37,479 nucleotides of DNA from an uncultured Akkermansia sp. (GCA_947588735.1 CANQAD010000014.1:1-37479); one strand, 5' to 3'. Shown: positions 23,221 through 32,387, counted from the stretch's first letter. Notes: generated by a model not told the origin, from the letters alone. Made by a program: numbers and translations.

Positions 23221-23956
23221 AGTCCAATGCCTGCTGAGCCGGGCGGTATCCCTGCTCCGCAGCCTTACGCCACCACTCATGCGCAGCTCTCGGATCGGAA
23301 GGCATCCCCAGTCCGGCTACTCCGTTGTAAAGCAAATTACCATAGGCGAACTGCGCGGCCGGGGAACCTTTTTCCGCCGCACTGGCAATACGCTCCATAT
23401 ACTGCTTCAAATTTTTTTTCTGCTCATCCGGCGGCAAGGGAGAGTCTCCCGGTTTTCCGTGCTGCTCCGCACCTGCCTGCATCGCAGGAGCTCCCGTCAT
23501 TCCCCGCACGGCTCGCGCAATACCCGGCACAATGCAACACAGGCACATCGCACACATGAGCACGTACTGCCAAGCCGGTACTCGCATGCTGTGCCGCAGC
23601 AAAAACGGTCTCACACGCCCTCCCCTGCCCGTTGCATGTCGGGTGGTTCTGCGCTCACTGCGTCTTTCCGCATTGCGAGATGACATGCGAGCGTGGTGGC
23701 GCGGCATCTGCGCTAATTCGGGCATACGGCCATACTTCCTGTGTCGCTCCAGCCAGTTATCGTAATCCGCACGACGAGACTCATCGCTCAGCACATGCCA
23801 GGCCTCGGCCAGCAATTTGAATTTTTCAGCTGAGGAGGCATCGTTCTCATTGTGATCCGGGTGCAGCTGCATGGCAAGCCGTCGATATGCGGTCTTGATG
23901 CCTCTCCTGTCGGTCTCCGGTTTCACCCCGAGTATCTCGTAGTAGTCATCACGCAT
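23150..23956 (-). CDS. DnaJ-domain, transmembrane, Sel1-repeat protein
   Basis: 268 residues from ATG 23956, with GAGGAG 7 nt upstream; ATG 23962 is the alternative. Residues 1-65 form a J domain (DDYYEILGV, AYRRLAMQLHPDH with HPD at 32-34). A basic linker follows, then a single membrane segment (WQYVLMCAMCLCCIVPGIA), a hydrophilic linker and a C-terminal Sel1/TPR-like repeat (AAQFAYGNLLYNG, AAHEWWRKAAEQGYRPAQQA). It may recruit Hsp70 (DnaK) at the membrane. It overlaps the epimerase gene by 8 bp and is the last gene of a four-gene reverse operon. Confidence 0.82.
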   Translation of the reverse strand: MRDDYYEILGVKPETDRRGIKTAYRRLAMQLHPDHNENDASSAEKFKLLAEAWHVLSDESRRADYDNWLERHRKYGRMPELAQMPRHHARMSSRNAERRSERRTTRHATGRGGRVRPFLLRHSMRVPAWQYVLMCAMCLCCIVPGIARAVRGMTGAPAMQAGAEQHGKPGDSPLPPDEQKKNLKQYMERIASAAEKGSPAAQFAYGNLLYNGVAGLGMPSDPRAAHEWWRKAAEQGYRPAQQALDSTPYSAPMKEESRGEKKSKEPQG

Positions 23957-24800
23957 CACCATGCTCCTCCTCGTTTCGTTCATCAATGATCTGCCGCGCA
24001 AAGCTCAACAGATCTTCCTGCGCTTCCCACCCGAGCAAACGAATTTTATCTGACCTCACGCGCATGTTCGCACGTCCTCGTTTCTCCGGCAACACCGGAA
24101 TTCCCCGTTCCTCCTCATGCTCCCTGCGCAGGGCATCCAGGCGTCCGTATAGATCTCCAAGTTGTCGAGTTTCCCCACACACATTATACACCTGTCCGGC
24201 CTCACCGCGCGTCGCCAACAACATAAGCGCGCGCGCCGCGTCCGCCACATGCACGTAATTCACCCATCGTTCCCGTCCGCCGGGTAATTCCCTGCCAAAC
24301 TGCAACACATAACGGCGTACAATCTCACACCGACCGGGGCCATACAAAGCCGCTAACCGAGCCACCACCCCCCCGGCACGCAACACTGCCTGCTCTGCGC
24401 GCAATACCAAGCGCATTTTCTCTTCTGTTCCCGGGCAAATACTCGTTTCCGTTACCTCTCCTCCGCCCTGTTCCTCATACACCGAGCAAGTGGAGCAGAA
24501 GACCACCCGCGCTCTCGGTACCGACCGCACTAATTGCTCCGCCACCTCTGCATAGCAACTGCGATATGCCTTCGCACCGCCGCCCTGTGTCGAGGTGCAG
24601 CTGTATATCACCTGCGGAGAACATTTCTGCAGGGCTCGCCGTAATGTGTCGGCCTGTTGCGCCTCTCCACACACATCAGCTGCTACCCGGCTATCAATAC
24701 TAAGCGTTTTAACCCCGGCCGAGAGGCAAAGGCGCACCAACTCGCCACCCAGGAAGCCGGCACCCACTACCCACACACGCTGTGCAGGCCAGTTCATCAT
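23949..24800 (-). CDS. NAD-dependent epimerase/dehydratase family protein (extended SDR)
   Basis: 283 residues from ATG 24800, which overlaps the ispD stop in ATGA. The Rossmann motif is WVVGAGFLGGELV near the N-terminus; CSTCSVY resembles the SDR catalytic serine/tyrosine region, though the usual YxxxK is altered (no clear lysine four residues after a tyrosine, and EEKMRLVLRAEQAVL occupies that place). Substrate is unknown. Co-transcribed with ispD and yqeY. Confidence 0.72.
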   Translation of the reverse strand: MMNWPAQRVWVVGAGFLGGELVRLCLSAGVKTLSIDSRVAADVCGEAQQADTLRRALQKCSPQVIYSCTSTQGGGAKAYRSCYAEVAEQLVRSVPRARVVFCSTCSVYEEQGGGEVTETSICPGTEEKMRLVLRAEQAVLRAGGVVARLAALYGPGRCEIVRRYVLQFGRELPGGRERWVNYVHVADAARALMLLATRGEAGQVYNVCGETRQLGDLYGRLDALRREHEEERGIPVLPEKRGRANMRVRSDKIRLLGWEAQEDLLSFARQIIDERNEEEHGDA

Positions 24801-25465
24801 TGCTGTCCCCGCCTCACGCACCATGCTTGCGCCAGCTCCAGATCATGCGGCAAGGTAATTTTGAGGTTCATTCCAACTTGCACCAACTTGGGGCGGAGTC
24901 CCAACCGCTGCAACGCCGTCACCTCATCCGTACATTCGTTTCCGTATGCTGCTTGCAAGGCTTGACGCAGTATCCCGGCGCGACAAATCTGAGGAGTTTC
25001 CATTCCCCACATACCCGCACGCTCCACCAGCTCGGGCAAGCAGCAACTTTCGACATCCGCCCGCTTCAGAGTATCTACGACAGGATGTGCGCAAGCTGCC
25101 GCTCCATATTGCTGCGCAGCGGACAGACATGTGCGTATGCCTTCCGCTGTCACGAGTGGTCGTGCACCGTCGTGCACCGCCACCCAAGTTTCATCCTCGG
25201 CTACCTCGCGCAGACCGGACATCACTGAGTCCTGCCGTCTCTCCCCGGCATCTGCACGCTGCACGGGCACGGATCCGGCACTTTCCCACGGCCGTAGCTT
25301 GTCCCAGCGTGCCTGCTGGCACACAATGATGATGCGCTCCGCCCCGGCTTGAGCAAAAGCCCGCACGCTATGACAGAGCACGGGCAGCCCCGCCAAAGGC
25401 GCGGCCAGTTTGTCGAAGCCCGCACGACGAGACTGTCCGGCGGCTACAATGACGGCACAAAACAT
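24797..25465 (-). CDS. ispD: 2-C-methyl-D-erythritol 4-phosphate cytidylyltransferase
   Basis: 222 residues. IspD couples MEP with CTP to form CDP-ME in the non-mevalonate isoprenoid pathway. The nucleotide-binding loop is VAAGQSRRAGFDK (7-19); VHDGARPLV, METPQ, DEVTALQ and NLKITLP are the other conserved blocks. Size is normal. It starts 6 bp after the yqeY stop and its stop overlaps the epimerase start. Confidence 0.93.
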   Translation of the reverse strand: MFCAVIVAAGQSRRAGFDKLAAPLAGLPVLCHSVRAFAQAGAERIIIVCQQARWDKLRPWESAGSVPVQRADAGERRQDSVMSGLREVAEDETWVAVHDGARPLVTAEGIRTCLSAAQQYGAAACAHPVVDTLKRADVESCCLPELVERAGMWGMETPQICRAGILRQALQAAYGNECTDEVTALQRLGLRPKLVQVGMNLKITLPHDLELAQAWCVRRGQQ

Positions 25466-25471
25466 TGCGTT

Positions 25472-25927
25472 TTAACTTAATCTTTGCCCTACCATGGCAG
25501 AAAGAAGCTTGCCAGGAGCACGCCCCTCCGTACGGGTTTGCATCTCCTTCATCACACGGCCCATGTCTTTCTTGCTCGTTGCTCCAAGCTCACTGATCAC
25601 GGCTTCCAATATCGGCAATATTTGCTCTTCGGTCATCTCCGCAGGCAAAAAGGCAGAAAGCACCGCCACCTCCGCTTTTTCTTTTTCGGCAAGCTCGCAA
25701 CGTCCGGCCTGCTCATACACACGTATAGAATCCTCCCGCTGTTTCAACTGCTTGCGTACCACATTGAGCGCTTCATTGTCCGGCAATTCCACATGCACAT
25801 TCCCTTTTGCCACCTGCGCATTCTGTAACGCGGTCTTGAGCCCGCGCAGCGCTCCTAATGCCACCGTGTCTTTCCCAAGCATTGCTGCCTTCATCTTTTC
25901 CGTAATTTGCGTATATATCGTACTCAT
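25472..25927 (-). CDS. yqeY: YqeY/GatB-tail domain protein
   Basis: 151 residues from ATG 25927 (MSTIYTQITEKMKAAMLGKD). Pattern of the YqeY family: LGALRGLKTALQNAQV, KQLKQREDSIRVYEQAGR, EVAVLSAFLPAEMTEEQI and MGRVMKEMQTRTEGRAPGKL. The domain resembles the GatB C-terminus and is presumed to bind tRNA; its cellular role is not settled. A longer open frame reaching 26008 has no support. First gene of the yqeY-ispD-epimerase-dnaJ operon. Confidence 0.92.
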   Translation of the reverse strand: MSTIYTQITEKMKAAMLGKDTVALGALRGLKTALQNAQVAKGNVHVELPDNEALNVVRKQLKQREDSIRVYEQAGRCELAEKEKAEVAVLSAFLPAEMTEEQILPILEAVISELGATSKKDMGRVMKEMQTRTEGRAPGKLLSAMVGQRLS

Positions 25928-26052
25928 AACTCGGCTATTTAAGCAGCTTTTACCTCTCCTGTCAACTCCGTGACTACGGCAGCCCACACGTGTCCCAAGA
26001 AAAAGCACCCCAGACAGGTCGTTTACGGCAAATCATGCAGCATAAGCTGTTG

Positions 26053-26430
26053 GTTATTTACGAATTACGATTGACGATTGACGATTTACAATTTGAAAAA
26101 GCTAGCGAGCCGGAGGCTCGGGAAATGCGGAGCAGTAGCGACGGGGGAGGGCGGAACCGCGCGCAAGACTAATGAGAAAGCTGAGTGGAGGAGCGAGGTT
26201 GAAACACAAGGGGATTTTCGAGTTACGATTTTTGATTTTCGATTTGGGAAATTTGCGCGCTGGCGCGCGGGAAGGCGAAGCGCTCTGCCATTTTCGTCCG
26301 AACAAAACGCATGGGAAATGGGTTGAATGAGCCCGGAGAATATTTTATTGGGACACGTGTGACGGCAGCCAAGGCAAACGCGTGGAAAATGCGTTTGCTC
26401 ATTTACGATTGACGACTTTCGATTTACGAT
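26053..26430. repeat. Dispersed composite repeat, copy 2, with heptamer arrays
   Basis: Tandem 7-bp units ACGAATT, ACGATTG, ACGATTG, ACGATTT, ACAATTT at about 26058-26093. The block 26153-26360 matches 131-311. A hairpin GCAAACGCGT/ATGCGTTTGC (26374-26398) is followed by more heptamers to about 26430. The gene-free stretch 26009-26497 is mostly this repeat. Confidence 0.8.
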
Positions 26431-26497
26431 ATTGATAACGTGCGCATTGTGCATGTTTATTCTAAATGACGGCCGTGCTCTGACTCGGGAACACGAC

Positions 26498-28747
26498 TCA
26501 GTTCTTGAAAGCACTCGCTGGAACCAGTTCTCGCTTGCCGCCGTTTCCAGGCTGCCGTTCAAAGCGGACCTTGCCCGGGCCATCCTTCCCCTGCACAACA
26601 GTGATATTGATGGCATGCAGACCAGCCTTCAGCGGAATTCCGGCTTTGCCGGTCTTTTCCTCCACACTCTCTACCGCATTGGCAGCGGCGCTTTCCGTGG
26701 CTGTGCTCCCGGGTTTGTAGTTTGCATCGGCATCTATCAACTGAAAATTGTGTAACTTGATATAAGCCTTGGTTCCAGGCACATTGCTCAGAGTCAGATA
26801 AAAATGCCATTGTCGTTCATCGTGTGGCACGAGCATGTACCCCGTGTATTGCGTTACACTGCCGGCCGGCAACTCTTCTTCTGTCAGATCCATCGCCTCC
26901 CCCTTTTCCGCCTCCTCAGCTTGTGGAAGTGTGTCAAATACGGGTACCCACGGAACTTCCGCCATCACGCGTCGCATCTTCAGTCCGGGTTTCAGCGCTG
27001 CGCTCTCTATGTCATCCGGTGGTACCAATACATTGTCATACGGACGTTTGCCGCCGCATGGATTTTTACGTTTGCCCGCAGAAGGGTCACGTACGTAGTC
27101 GTAGGCTCTGCGGTTCCAAAGCACACTTTTCTTAAGCTGATCCTGGTACTCGGCGTATTTGTCTGCCAGATTTTCGGATTCGTGCGTATCTGCATCTACA
27201 TCATAAATATCGAAATCCTCCTCGCCGGTGTTAACGCCCGTGCGAATTGCTTTGAGCCATCGGGGAGCCTCCCCGCTCTTGCCAGCAGGCACGGGGAAGA
27301 GTATTGCCTGTTGCTCCCCACGCACGCGCCCGATCTTGTTGGATGCGAAGTCATCGTAATATGGGATCCCCCCGCCGTAAGCATACTCGGAATATACCAC
27401 ACCATGCTGCTGATTTGCCGTCTCTTCCCCGCGCAGCATCGGCAGCAGCGACACCCCATCACTCCGCATCGGCACAGGTACACCAGCCAAATCCGCAAAG
27501 GTCGCCATCCAATCCTGAAATTGCGCGGGTTGCGCATTCTTCACTCCTCCGGCTATAATCCCCGGGGCCCATACCACGCACGGCACCCGTAGTCCTCCTT
27601 CCCACGCATCACGCTTGATGCCATCCAACGGCCCATAGCTACGGAAAAACGATGGGTCCTGCGCCGGAGCCGGATGACCCTTCTCACCCCTTACGGAACC
27701 GGGCTCATTGTGCGGCCCGTTATCACTGGTGAACACCAAAAATGTGTTGCGGTCAATTTTCAAATCTTTACAGAGGCGTACAATATCTCCCACGGCGTCA
27801 TCCACGCGCGTGATCATGGTTGCGTGGCGGCGTGCGCCATCCAGCTTGGAAGCAGCCTTTTCGCCATACCTTTGCTTTGCGTACTTCTCCCAGGCAGCAC
27901 GATACTGAGGGTATATAAAACTGTCCCACTTGCCGCCTGCCGTGTTAATCATCATACCCGGCTTCCCCAACCATTGCATCCCGCCACGCACGCCACCGCT
28001 TTTCGGATAAGCCATGGCCGGTACAGCCAGGCGAGCATGCGGCGCTATTAATGTGAGCGCCAGAAAAAACGGTTTCTTCGGGTTGGCCTTGTATGTATCT
28101 TCTATCCACTTCTTCGCTCTTGCGGTGAAGAGATCCGTGCTGTACGCTCCGTCTAAATCATCCGTCACGATCTTATCCCCATCCCATATCGCATTTTTTT
28201 GAGTCTCAGGGTCGGCTACACTCTCTTCCTTGGGGTAGTGCCTGTGTCCGGCAATGTGATTATTGTACCCGAAGAAATAATCAAACCCACGCTGCGTGGG
28301 CCATGCCCCGGTGGTAGTCGGGGTGCCGCCGCCTTCACTTCCACCTCCTATTCCCCATTTGCCTATCAGAGCCGTTGCGTATCCTGCCTGTTTGAGCACA
28401 CTCGCCAGCGTGTGACTGTTTTCCAGCGCAGCATCAAAACTATTGTTACGCACCACCTCTGCATGTCCTTGGTGCACACCCGAAAAAAGGGAGGCGCGAG
28501 CTGGCGCGCAAACGGGGGCGCACGTGTAATGGCGGGTAAGCAGCACTCCCTGCTGCGCCAGTTTGGCTAAGTGCGGCGTACTGATCTGAGGCGTACGCTT
28601 CTCCACTAAACCTTGGCTGTTCAAGCTCAAATCACCCCAACCCATGTCATCCACAAGCACCAGTATGATGTTTGGTTGCTGATTCGCAGCCCACGCCATC
28701 ATGCCCATCATCAATGCTCCCGTCACTAGTATAATTTTGCGCAACAT
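26498..28747 (-). CDS. Secreted arylsulfatase-type sulfatase
   Basis: 749 residues with a signal peptide (LRKIILVTGALMMGMMAWAA). The formylglycine signature C-x-P-x-R is C80-A-P-A-R84 in CAPVCAPARASLFSG; D33/D34 (LVDDMGWGD) and TSDNGPHNE supply metal ligands, and GKWGIGGG fits the active-site lysine block. The C-terminal ~130 residues, after the sulfatase core, resemble a beta-sandwich binding module (YTGYMLVPHDERQWHFYLTL). It removes sulfate from glycans, plausibly mucin. An anaerobic maturase would be needed and is not in the window. It precedes the ribosomal operon divergently. Confidence 0.9.
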   Translation of the reverse strand: MLRKIILVTGALMMGMMAWAANQQPNIILVLVDDMGWGDLSLNSQGLVEKRTPQISTPHLAKLAQQGVLLTRHYTCAPVCAPARASLFSGVHQGHAEVVRNNSFDAALENSHTLASVLKQAGYATALIGKWGIGGGSEGGGTPTTTGAWPTQRGFDYFFGYNNHIAGHRHYPKEESVADPETQKNAIWDGDKIVTDDLDGAYSTDLFTARAKKWIEDTYKANPKKPFFLALTLIAPHARLAVPAMAYPKSGGVRGGMQWLGKPGMMINTAGGKWDSFIYPQYRAAWEKYAKQRYGEKAASKLDGARRHATMITRVDDAVGDIVRLCKDLKIDRNTFLVFTSDNGPHNEPGSVRGEKGHPAPAQDPSFFRSYGPLDGIKRDAWEGGLRVPCVVWAPGIIAGGVKNAQPAQFQDWMATFADLAGVPVPMRSDGVSLLPMLRGEETANQQHGVVYSEYAYGGGIPYYDDFASNKIGRVRGEQQAILFPVPAGKSGEAPRWLKAIRTGVNTGEEDFDIYDVDADTHESENLADKYAEYQDQLKKSVLWNRRAYDYVRDPSAGKRKNPCGGKRPYDNVLVPPDDIESAALKPGLKMRRVMAEVPWVPVFDTLPQAEEAEKGEAMDLTEEELPAGSVTQYTGYMLVPHDERQWHFYLTLSNVPGTKAYIKLHNFQLIDADANYKPGSTATESAAANAVESVEEKTGKAGIPLKAGLHAINITVVQGKDGPGKVRFERQPGNGGKRELVPASAFKN

Positions 28748-28847
28748 GTCTTCTTCATTCTACCGGAAAAAACGATTGTCAAAAAGGATATTTACTGTCT
28801 TGCTCCATCTTTTTTTGCAAAAAATGAGAATGACAGCGAGATTATGC

Positions 28848-28876
28848 TTGACGTTCGGTTGAGAAAAGTGTAAATT
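28848..28876 (+). promoter_or_regulatory. Promoter of the rplX-secY operon
   Basis: TTGACG (28848-28853), 17-bp spacer, TAAATT (28871-28876), leaving a leader of about 45 nt before rplX. Confidence 0.65.
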
Positions 28877-28928
28877 GTGCGCCCCGTCTTGCAGGTGCAT
28901 CTCGGGATAATCATTAGAACCACACACG

Positions 28929-29153
28929 ATGAAGACCCACGTTAAGAAAGGCGATGAAGTTATAGTCATTGCCGGCAAGAACAAGGGCAAGCGTGGCGTT
29001 GTCTCCTCCGTGAATGCTGCCAAGCAAACGGTTATCGTTGAAGGGGTGAGGAAGCTTAAGAAAGCGACCAAACCCTCCGAATCAGATCCGGAAGGCGGTA
29101 TCAAGGAGATTGAAGGCGCCATCCACATCTCGAATGTGAAGAAAGTGAGTTGA
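28929..29153 (+). CDS. rplX: 50S ribosomal protein L24
   Basis: 74 residues, short for L24 (usually ~100). The KOW motif [19 protein letters not shown] is near the N-terminus, and the [11 protein letters not shown] strand ends the protein, so it is the core without the usual C-terminal extension. L24 starts assembly of the 50S subunit on 23S rRNA. First gene of the cluster with its own promoter; rplN, rpsQ, rpmC and rplP, usually upstream, are absent here. Confidence 0.92.
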   Translation: MKTHVKKGDEVIVIAGKNKGKRGVVSSVNAAKQTVIVEGVRKLKKATKPSESDPEGGIKEIEGAIHISNVKKVS

Positions 29154-29213
29154 CACCCGGGAGGGCAGACACTCCGCGCTTAAGCCAAAACAACCTAGCT
29201 GACCCGCTGATCT

Positions 29214-29786
29214 ATGAATACACCAACACTACTGAAATACTACAAGGAGAAGGTCATTCCGGCCCTCCGAGCCAAGCATCAGTATCCCAATGTGCATCAA
29301 ATTCCACGCTTGGAGAAAATCGTGGTAACCACGTGCATGGGCAAGCAATCGGACCGCAAGCAGGCCGTGGAAGATGCTGTTGCTGAGATTGCTAAAATAA
29401 CCGGCCAAAAACCCGCCGTTACCTATGCCCGCAAGAGTGTGGCTAATTTCAAGCTGCGCGAGGGGGAAGTACTTGGAGCCCGCGTTACCCTGCGTTCTAC
29501 CCGTATGTGGGAGTTCCTGGACCGCTTTATCAACGTAACTGCGCCCAATATCCGCGACTTCCGCGGTCTGCCCACCAAGTCTTTCGACGGTCGCGGCAAC
29601 TACGCCATCGGTATTCCGGATCAATCCATCTTCCCGGAAATTGAGCTTGACCAAATCAAACGCACGATCGGGTTTGACATCATCTTTGTGACTACAGCCC
29701 GAACAGATGCAGAGGGACGAGACCTGCTCACCGAGCTGGGCATCCCATTCCGCAGGCCCAACAAGAAGACAGAAGAAACCGCCTAA
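29214..29786 (+). CDS. rplE: 50S ribosomal protein L5
   Basis: 190 residues. Binds 5S rRNA in the central protuberance. Typical L5 blocks: LEKIVVTTCMG, GQKPAVTYARKSVANFKLRE, GARVTLRSTRMWEFLDRFIN and GRGNYAIGIPDQSIFPEI. It starts 60 bp after rplX. rpsN does not follow it. Confidence 0.96.
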   Translation: MNTPTLLKYYKEKVIPALRAKHQYPNVHQIPRLEKIVVTTCMGKQSDRKQAVEDAVAEIAKITGQKPAVTYARKSVANFKLREGEVLGARVTLRSTRMWEFLDRFINVTAPNIRDFRGLPTKSFDGRGNYAIGIPDQSIFPEIELDQIKRTIGFDIIFVTTARTDAEGRDLLTELGIPFRRPNKKTEETA

Positions 29787-29801
29787 CCTCATTTGACTAC
29801 C

Positions 29802-30203
29802 ATGGCAGTACTAACTGATCCCATCGCAGATTTCCTGACCCGCGTGAAAAACGCAGGTCGCGCGCACAATGAGTCCTTCACGGCTCCTCATTCCAAAATC
29901 AAGGCAGAAATTGCCCGCATCCTCCAGGAGGAGGGCTACATCTGGTCCTACGATGTCTCTGGTGAGGGTAAAAACAAGATCATCACCGTGAAGAGCAAGT
30001 TCGCCCAGAATGGGAAACCTCTTGTCACCGAAGTGAAACGCTGCTCCCGCCCGGGTCGCCGCCATTACGTCACTTCTGATCAGATTCCCACGGTCATGAA
30101 CGGCCTGGGTATCTCCATCGTCTCTACGTCTCAAGGTCTCATGACCGGCGCCAAAGCCCGCAAGCTTAGCATCGGTGGTGAGCTTATCGCCCTCGTCTGG
30201 TAA
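29802..30203 (+). CDS. rpsH: 30S ribosomal protein S8
   Basis: 133 residues from ATG 29802 (MAVLTDPIADFLTRVKNAGR), which is the standard S8 start; the earlier in-frame ATG at 29793 is less likely. C-terminal STSQGLMTGAKARKLSIGGE is diagnostic. Binds the 16S central domain; in E. coli it also represses its operon. It comes 15 bp after rplE. Confidence 0.96.
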   Translation: MAVLTDPIADFLTRVKNAGRAHNESFTAPHSKIKAEIARILQEEGYIWSYDVSGEGKNKIITVKSKFAQNGKPLVTEVKRCSRPGRRHYVTSDQIPTVMNGLGISIVSTSQGLMTGAKARKLSIGGELIALVW

Positions 30204-30224
30204 CCTTTAACCCGCATTATTATT

Positions 30225-30764
30225 ATGTCTCGAGTCGGTAAGAAAGTTATCACGATTCCCTCGGGTGTCACTATCTCCCAGAAAGACGGGAAAGTTATCG
30301 TCAAAGGAGCCAAAGGCGAGCTCTCGTGGGCGCTGCCGGAAGGCATCTCCGTTTCTGTGGAAGGGGCAACTCTGAGCGTTAAGCGAGCGGATGATTCTCG
30401 CCGCATGCGCGCTCTCCATGGCACCAACCGTTCCCTGCTCTCTAACATGGTGGAAGGTGTTTCCAAGGGCTTTACCAAAGAACTTGAAATCGTAGGCGTG
30501 GGCTTTAAGGCGGCGGTCAAGGGCAAACAGCTTGACCTCGCGCTCGGCAAGTCTCACCCCATCCTGCACCCCATCCCTGCCGGTATTTCGGTGACTGTCA
30601 CGGAGAACACCAAGATTAAGGTGGAGGGTATCGACAAGCAGGTTGTTGGTCAATTCGCTGCCGAAGTACGCGGGTACTACCCGCCCGAGCCGTACAAAGG
30701 CAAGGGTGTGCACTATGTTGGCGAACACATCCGACGCAAGGAAGGCAAGAGCGTTGGCAAGTAA
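30225..30764 (+). CDS. rplF: 50S ribosomal protein L6
   Basis: 179 residues. SRVGKKVITIPSGVTI, GTNRSLLSNMVEGVSKGFTK and RGYYPPEPYKGKGVHYVGEH (C-terminal KH-like rRNA-binding part) are characteristic. Located near the GTPase centre of the 50S subunit. Confidence 0.96.
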   Translation: MSRVGKKVITIPSGVTISQKDGKVIVKGAKGELSWALPEGISVSVEGATLSVKRADDSRRMRALHGTNRSLLSNMVEGVSKGFTKELEIVGVGFKAAVKGKQLDLALGKSHPILHPIPAGISVTVTENTKIKVEGIDKQVVGQFAAEVRGYYPPEPYKGKGVHYVGEHIRRKEGKSVGK

Positions 30765-30787
30765 TCATCATTTAACCTTTAGAAGAT

Positions 30788-31138
30788 ATGAGTACGATCA
30801 ATCGTAAAGCCGTTCGCAGCCGTGTTCGCACGCGCATCCGCAAGAAGATTTCCGGCACCTCCGACCGTCCGCGTCTGGCTGTCTTTTTCTCTAACCAGCA
30901 TGTGTATGCCCAAGTGATAGACGACACGAAGGGGAACACTCTCGCTGCAGCATGCAGCAAGAAGCTCGGGCTCTCACGAGCTAATGTGGAAACCGCTGCC
31001 AAGGTGGGCGAAGATATCGCAAAGAAGGCGTTGGCAGCCGGTATCTCTGAAGTAGTTTTTGACCGCGGCGGTTTTCTCTACCACGGCAAGGTCAAATCCC
31101 TGGCAGATGCCGCCCGCGAGGCTGGTCTGAAATTCTAA
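30788..31138 (+). CDS. rplR: 50S ribosomal protein L18
   Basis: 116 residues. Basic N-terminus [20 protein letters not shown], then the alpha/beta 5S rRNA-binding domain ([29 protein letters not shown]). Partner of L5 and 5S rRNA. Normal length. Confidence 0.95.
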   Translation: MSTINRKAVRSRVRTRIRKKISGTSDRPRLAVFFSNQHVYAQVIDDTKGNTLAAACSKKLGLSRANVETAAKVGEDIAKKALAAGISEVVFDRGGFLYHGKVKSLADAAREAGLKF

Positions 31139-31150
31139 CCGCTTAGAACA

Positions 31151-31843
31151 ATGAGTACAGAAGAAATAAAGGACAACGCAGCCGCTCCCGCTGAGGCATC
31201 TGCTGTGGAAACATCTGCCAGCGAGATGGCTCCGGCTTCTCCGCATCCCGCATCCCGCGCTCCGCGCAAGGATGGCGCTACCGGTCCCCGCAATGCTCAA
31301 CGTCCCGGGCGTCGTGATGCCGCTTCCTCTCGTCGCACTGCTGAGGGCTCTGCTGAGGATGGCCCCCAGCTTGTCGAAAAAGTTGTTTACGTCAATCGAT
31401 GTGCGAAAGTTGTGAAAGGCGGGCGCCGCTTTTCCTTCTCCGCTCTCGTGGTTGTGGGCGACCGCAACGGGAAGGTCGGCCAGGGCTTCGGCAAAGCCAA
31501 TGAGGTTTCAGACGCCATTCGCAAAGGCACCGATGCAGCCAAACGAGCCATGAAGAAGGTAGTGGTGGTCAACGAAACCCTGCCACACGAGGTGTACAGC
31601 GAGTTCGGCGGGGCCAAGATTGTGCTGAAGCCCGCGGCGCCTGGTACTGGTCTTGTAGCTGGTGAAAAGGTGCGTGCCGTGCTGGAAGCAGCCGGCGTGA
31701 GCAACGTTGTCGCCAAATCTCTCGGCTCCTCGAATGCTGCTAATGTAGTGAAAGCTACCATGCAAGCCATGCTCACCATGCGCACAGCTGACCAGGTGCT
31801 TTCCGCTCGCGGCAAGAAGAAGAAAGAAAAGGAATCCGTGTAA
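31151..31843 (+). CDS. rpsE: 30S ribosomal protein S5 with N-terminal extension
   Basis: 230 residues, against about 165 normally. The S5 core begins at about residue 75 (LVEKVVYVNRCAKVVKGGRR), with VVGDRNGKVGQGFGKANEV and SNVVAKSLGSSNAANVVKAT as expected. The first ~74 residues are low-complexity and rich in A, S, P, R and E. S5 helps decoding accuracy. It starts 12 bp after rplR. rpmD (L30) is not between it and rplO. Confidence 0.95.
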   Translation: MSTEEIKDNAAAPAEASAVETSASEMAPASPHPASRAPRKDGATGPRNAQRPGRRDAASSRRTAEGSAEDGPQLVEKVVYVNRCAKVVKGGRRFSFSALVVVGDRNGKVGQGFGKANEVSDAIRKGTDAAKRAMKKVVVVNETLPHEVYSEFGGAKIVLKPAAPGTGLVAGEKVRAVLEAAGVSNVVAKSLGSSNAANVVKATMQAMLTMRTADQVLSARGKKKKEKESV

Positions 31844-31864
31844 ACTATCCGACCCTTTACGACT

Positions 31865-32335
31865 ATGTTGACACTTCATTCACTTAAAACGACTCCAGGT
31901 TCCAGGCACCGCAAGAAGCGCGTCGGCAACGGCGAGAGTTCCGGTCTCGGCAAAACCTGCGGCAAAGGCAATAAAGGCCAGAAGGCTCGCTCCGGCGGTT
32001 CCATCCGTCCGGGCTTTGAAGGCGGTCAAATGCCTTTGCATCGGCGTCTCCCCAAGAAAGGATTCAGCAATGCCCGCTTTCGTGACCACATCGCCATCAT
32101 CAACATCTCCCAGCTTGAGGCTTTCTTCAACGCCGGGGATACGGTAACAGAGGTGGAGCTGCGTGCAATTGGCCTGGTGAAAGGGTCATGCGACGCCGTG
32201 AAACTCCTGGGTCAGGGCGAGCTGAGCAAGGCTCTGAATGTGTCGGTGGATTTTGCCAGTGCCTCTGTTGAGCAGAAAATCACCTCAGCCGGGGGTACTC
32301 TTACGGTTCTGAGCCGCAAGAGCGCTGAAAGCTGA
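31865..32335 (+). CDS. rplO: 50S ribosomal protein L15
   Basis: 156 residues. Typical glycine/lysine-rich N-terminus (RHRKKRVGNGESSGLGKTCG then KGNKGQKARSGG), GFEGGQMPLHRRLPKKGF, and the C-terminal globular part. Late 50S assembly protein. 143 bp separate it from secY, containing a strong hairpin. Confidence 0.95.
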   Translation: MLTLHSLKTTPGSRHRKKRVGNGESSGLGKTCGKGNKGQKARSGGSIRPGFEGGQMPLHRRLPKKGFSNARFRDHIAIINISQLEAFFNAGDTVTEVELRAIGLVKGSCDAVKLLGQGELSKALNVSVDFASASVEQKITSAGGTLTVLSRKSAES

Positions 32336-32355
32336 TCTTCCACCTCACCCCGCAA

Positions 32356-32387
32356 GTCCGGCGTGCTGATACAGCAGACCGCCGGAC
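32356..32387 (+). promoter_or_regulatory. Strong hairpin between rplO and secY
   Basis: GTCCGGCG (32356-32363) pairs with CGCCGGAC (32380-32387); inside it TGCTG pairs with CAGCA around a 3-nt loop, leaving a 3-nt bulge. That is 13 base pairs in total. No T run follows, so read-through to secY is likely; it may mark RNA processing, pausing or protein binding. Confidence 0.6.
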
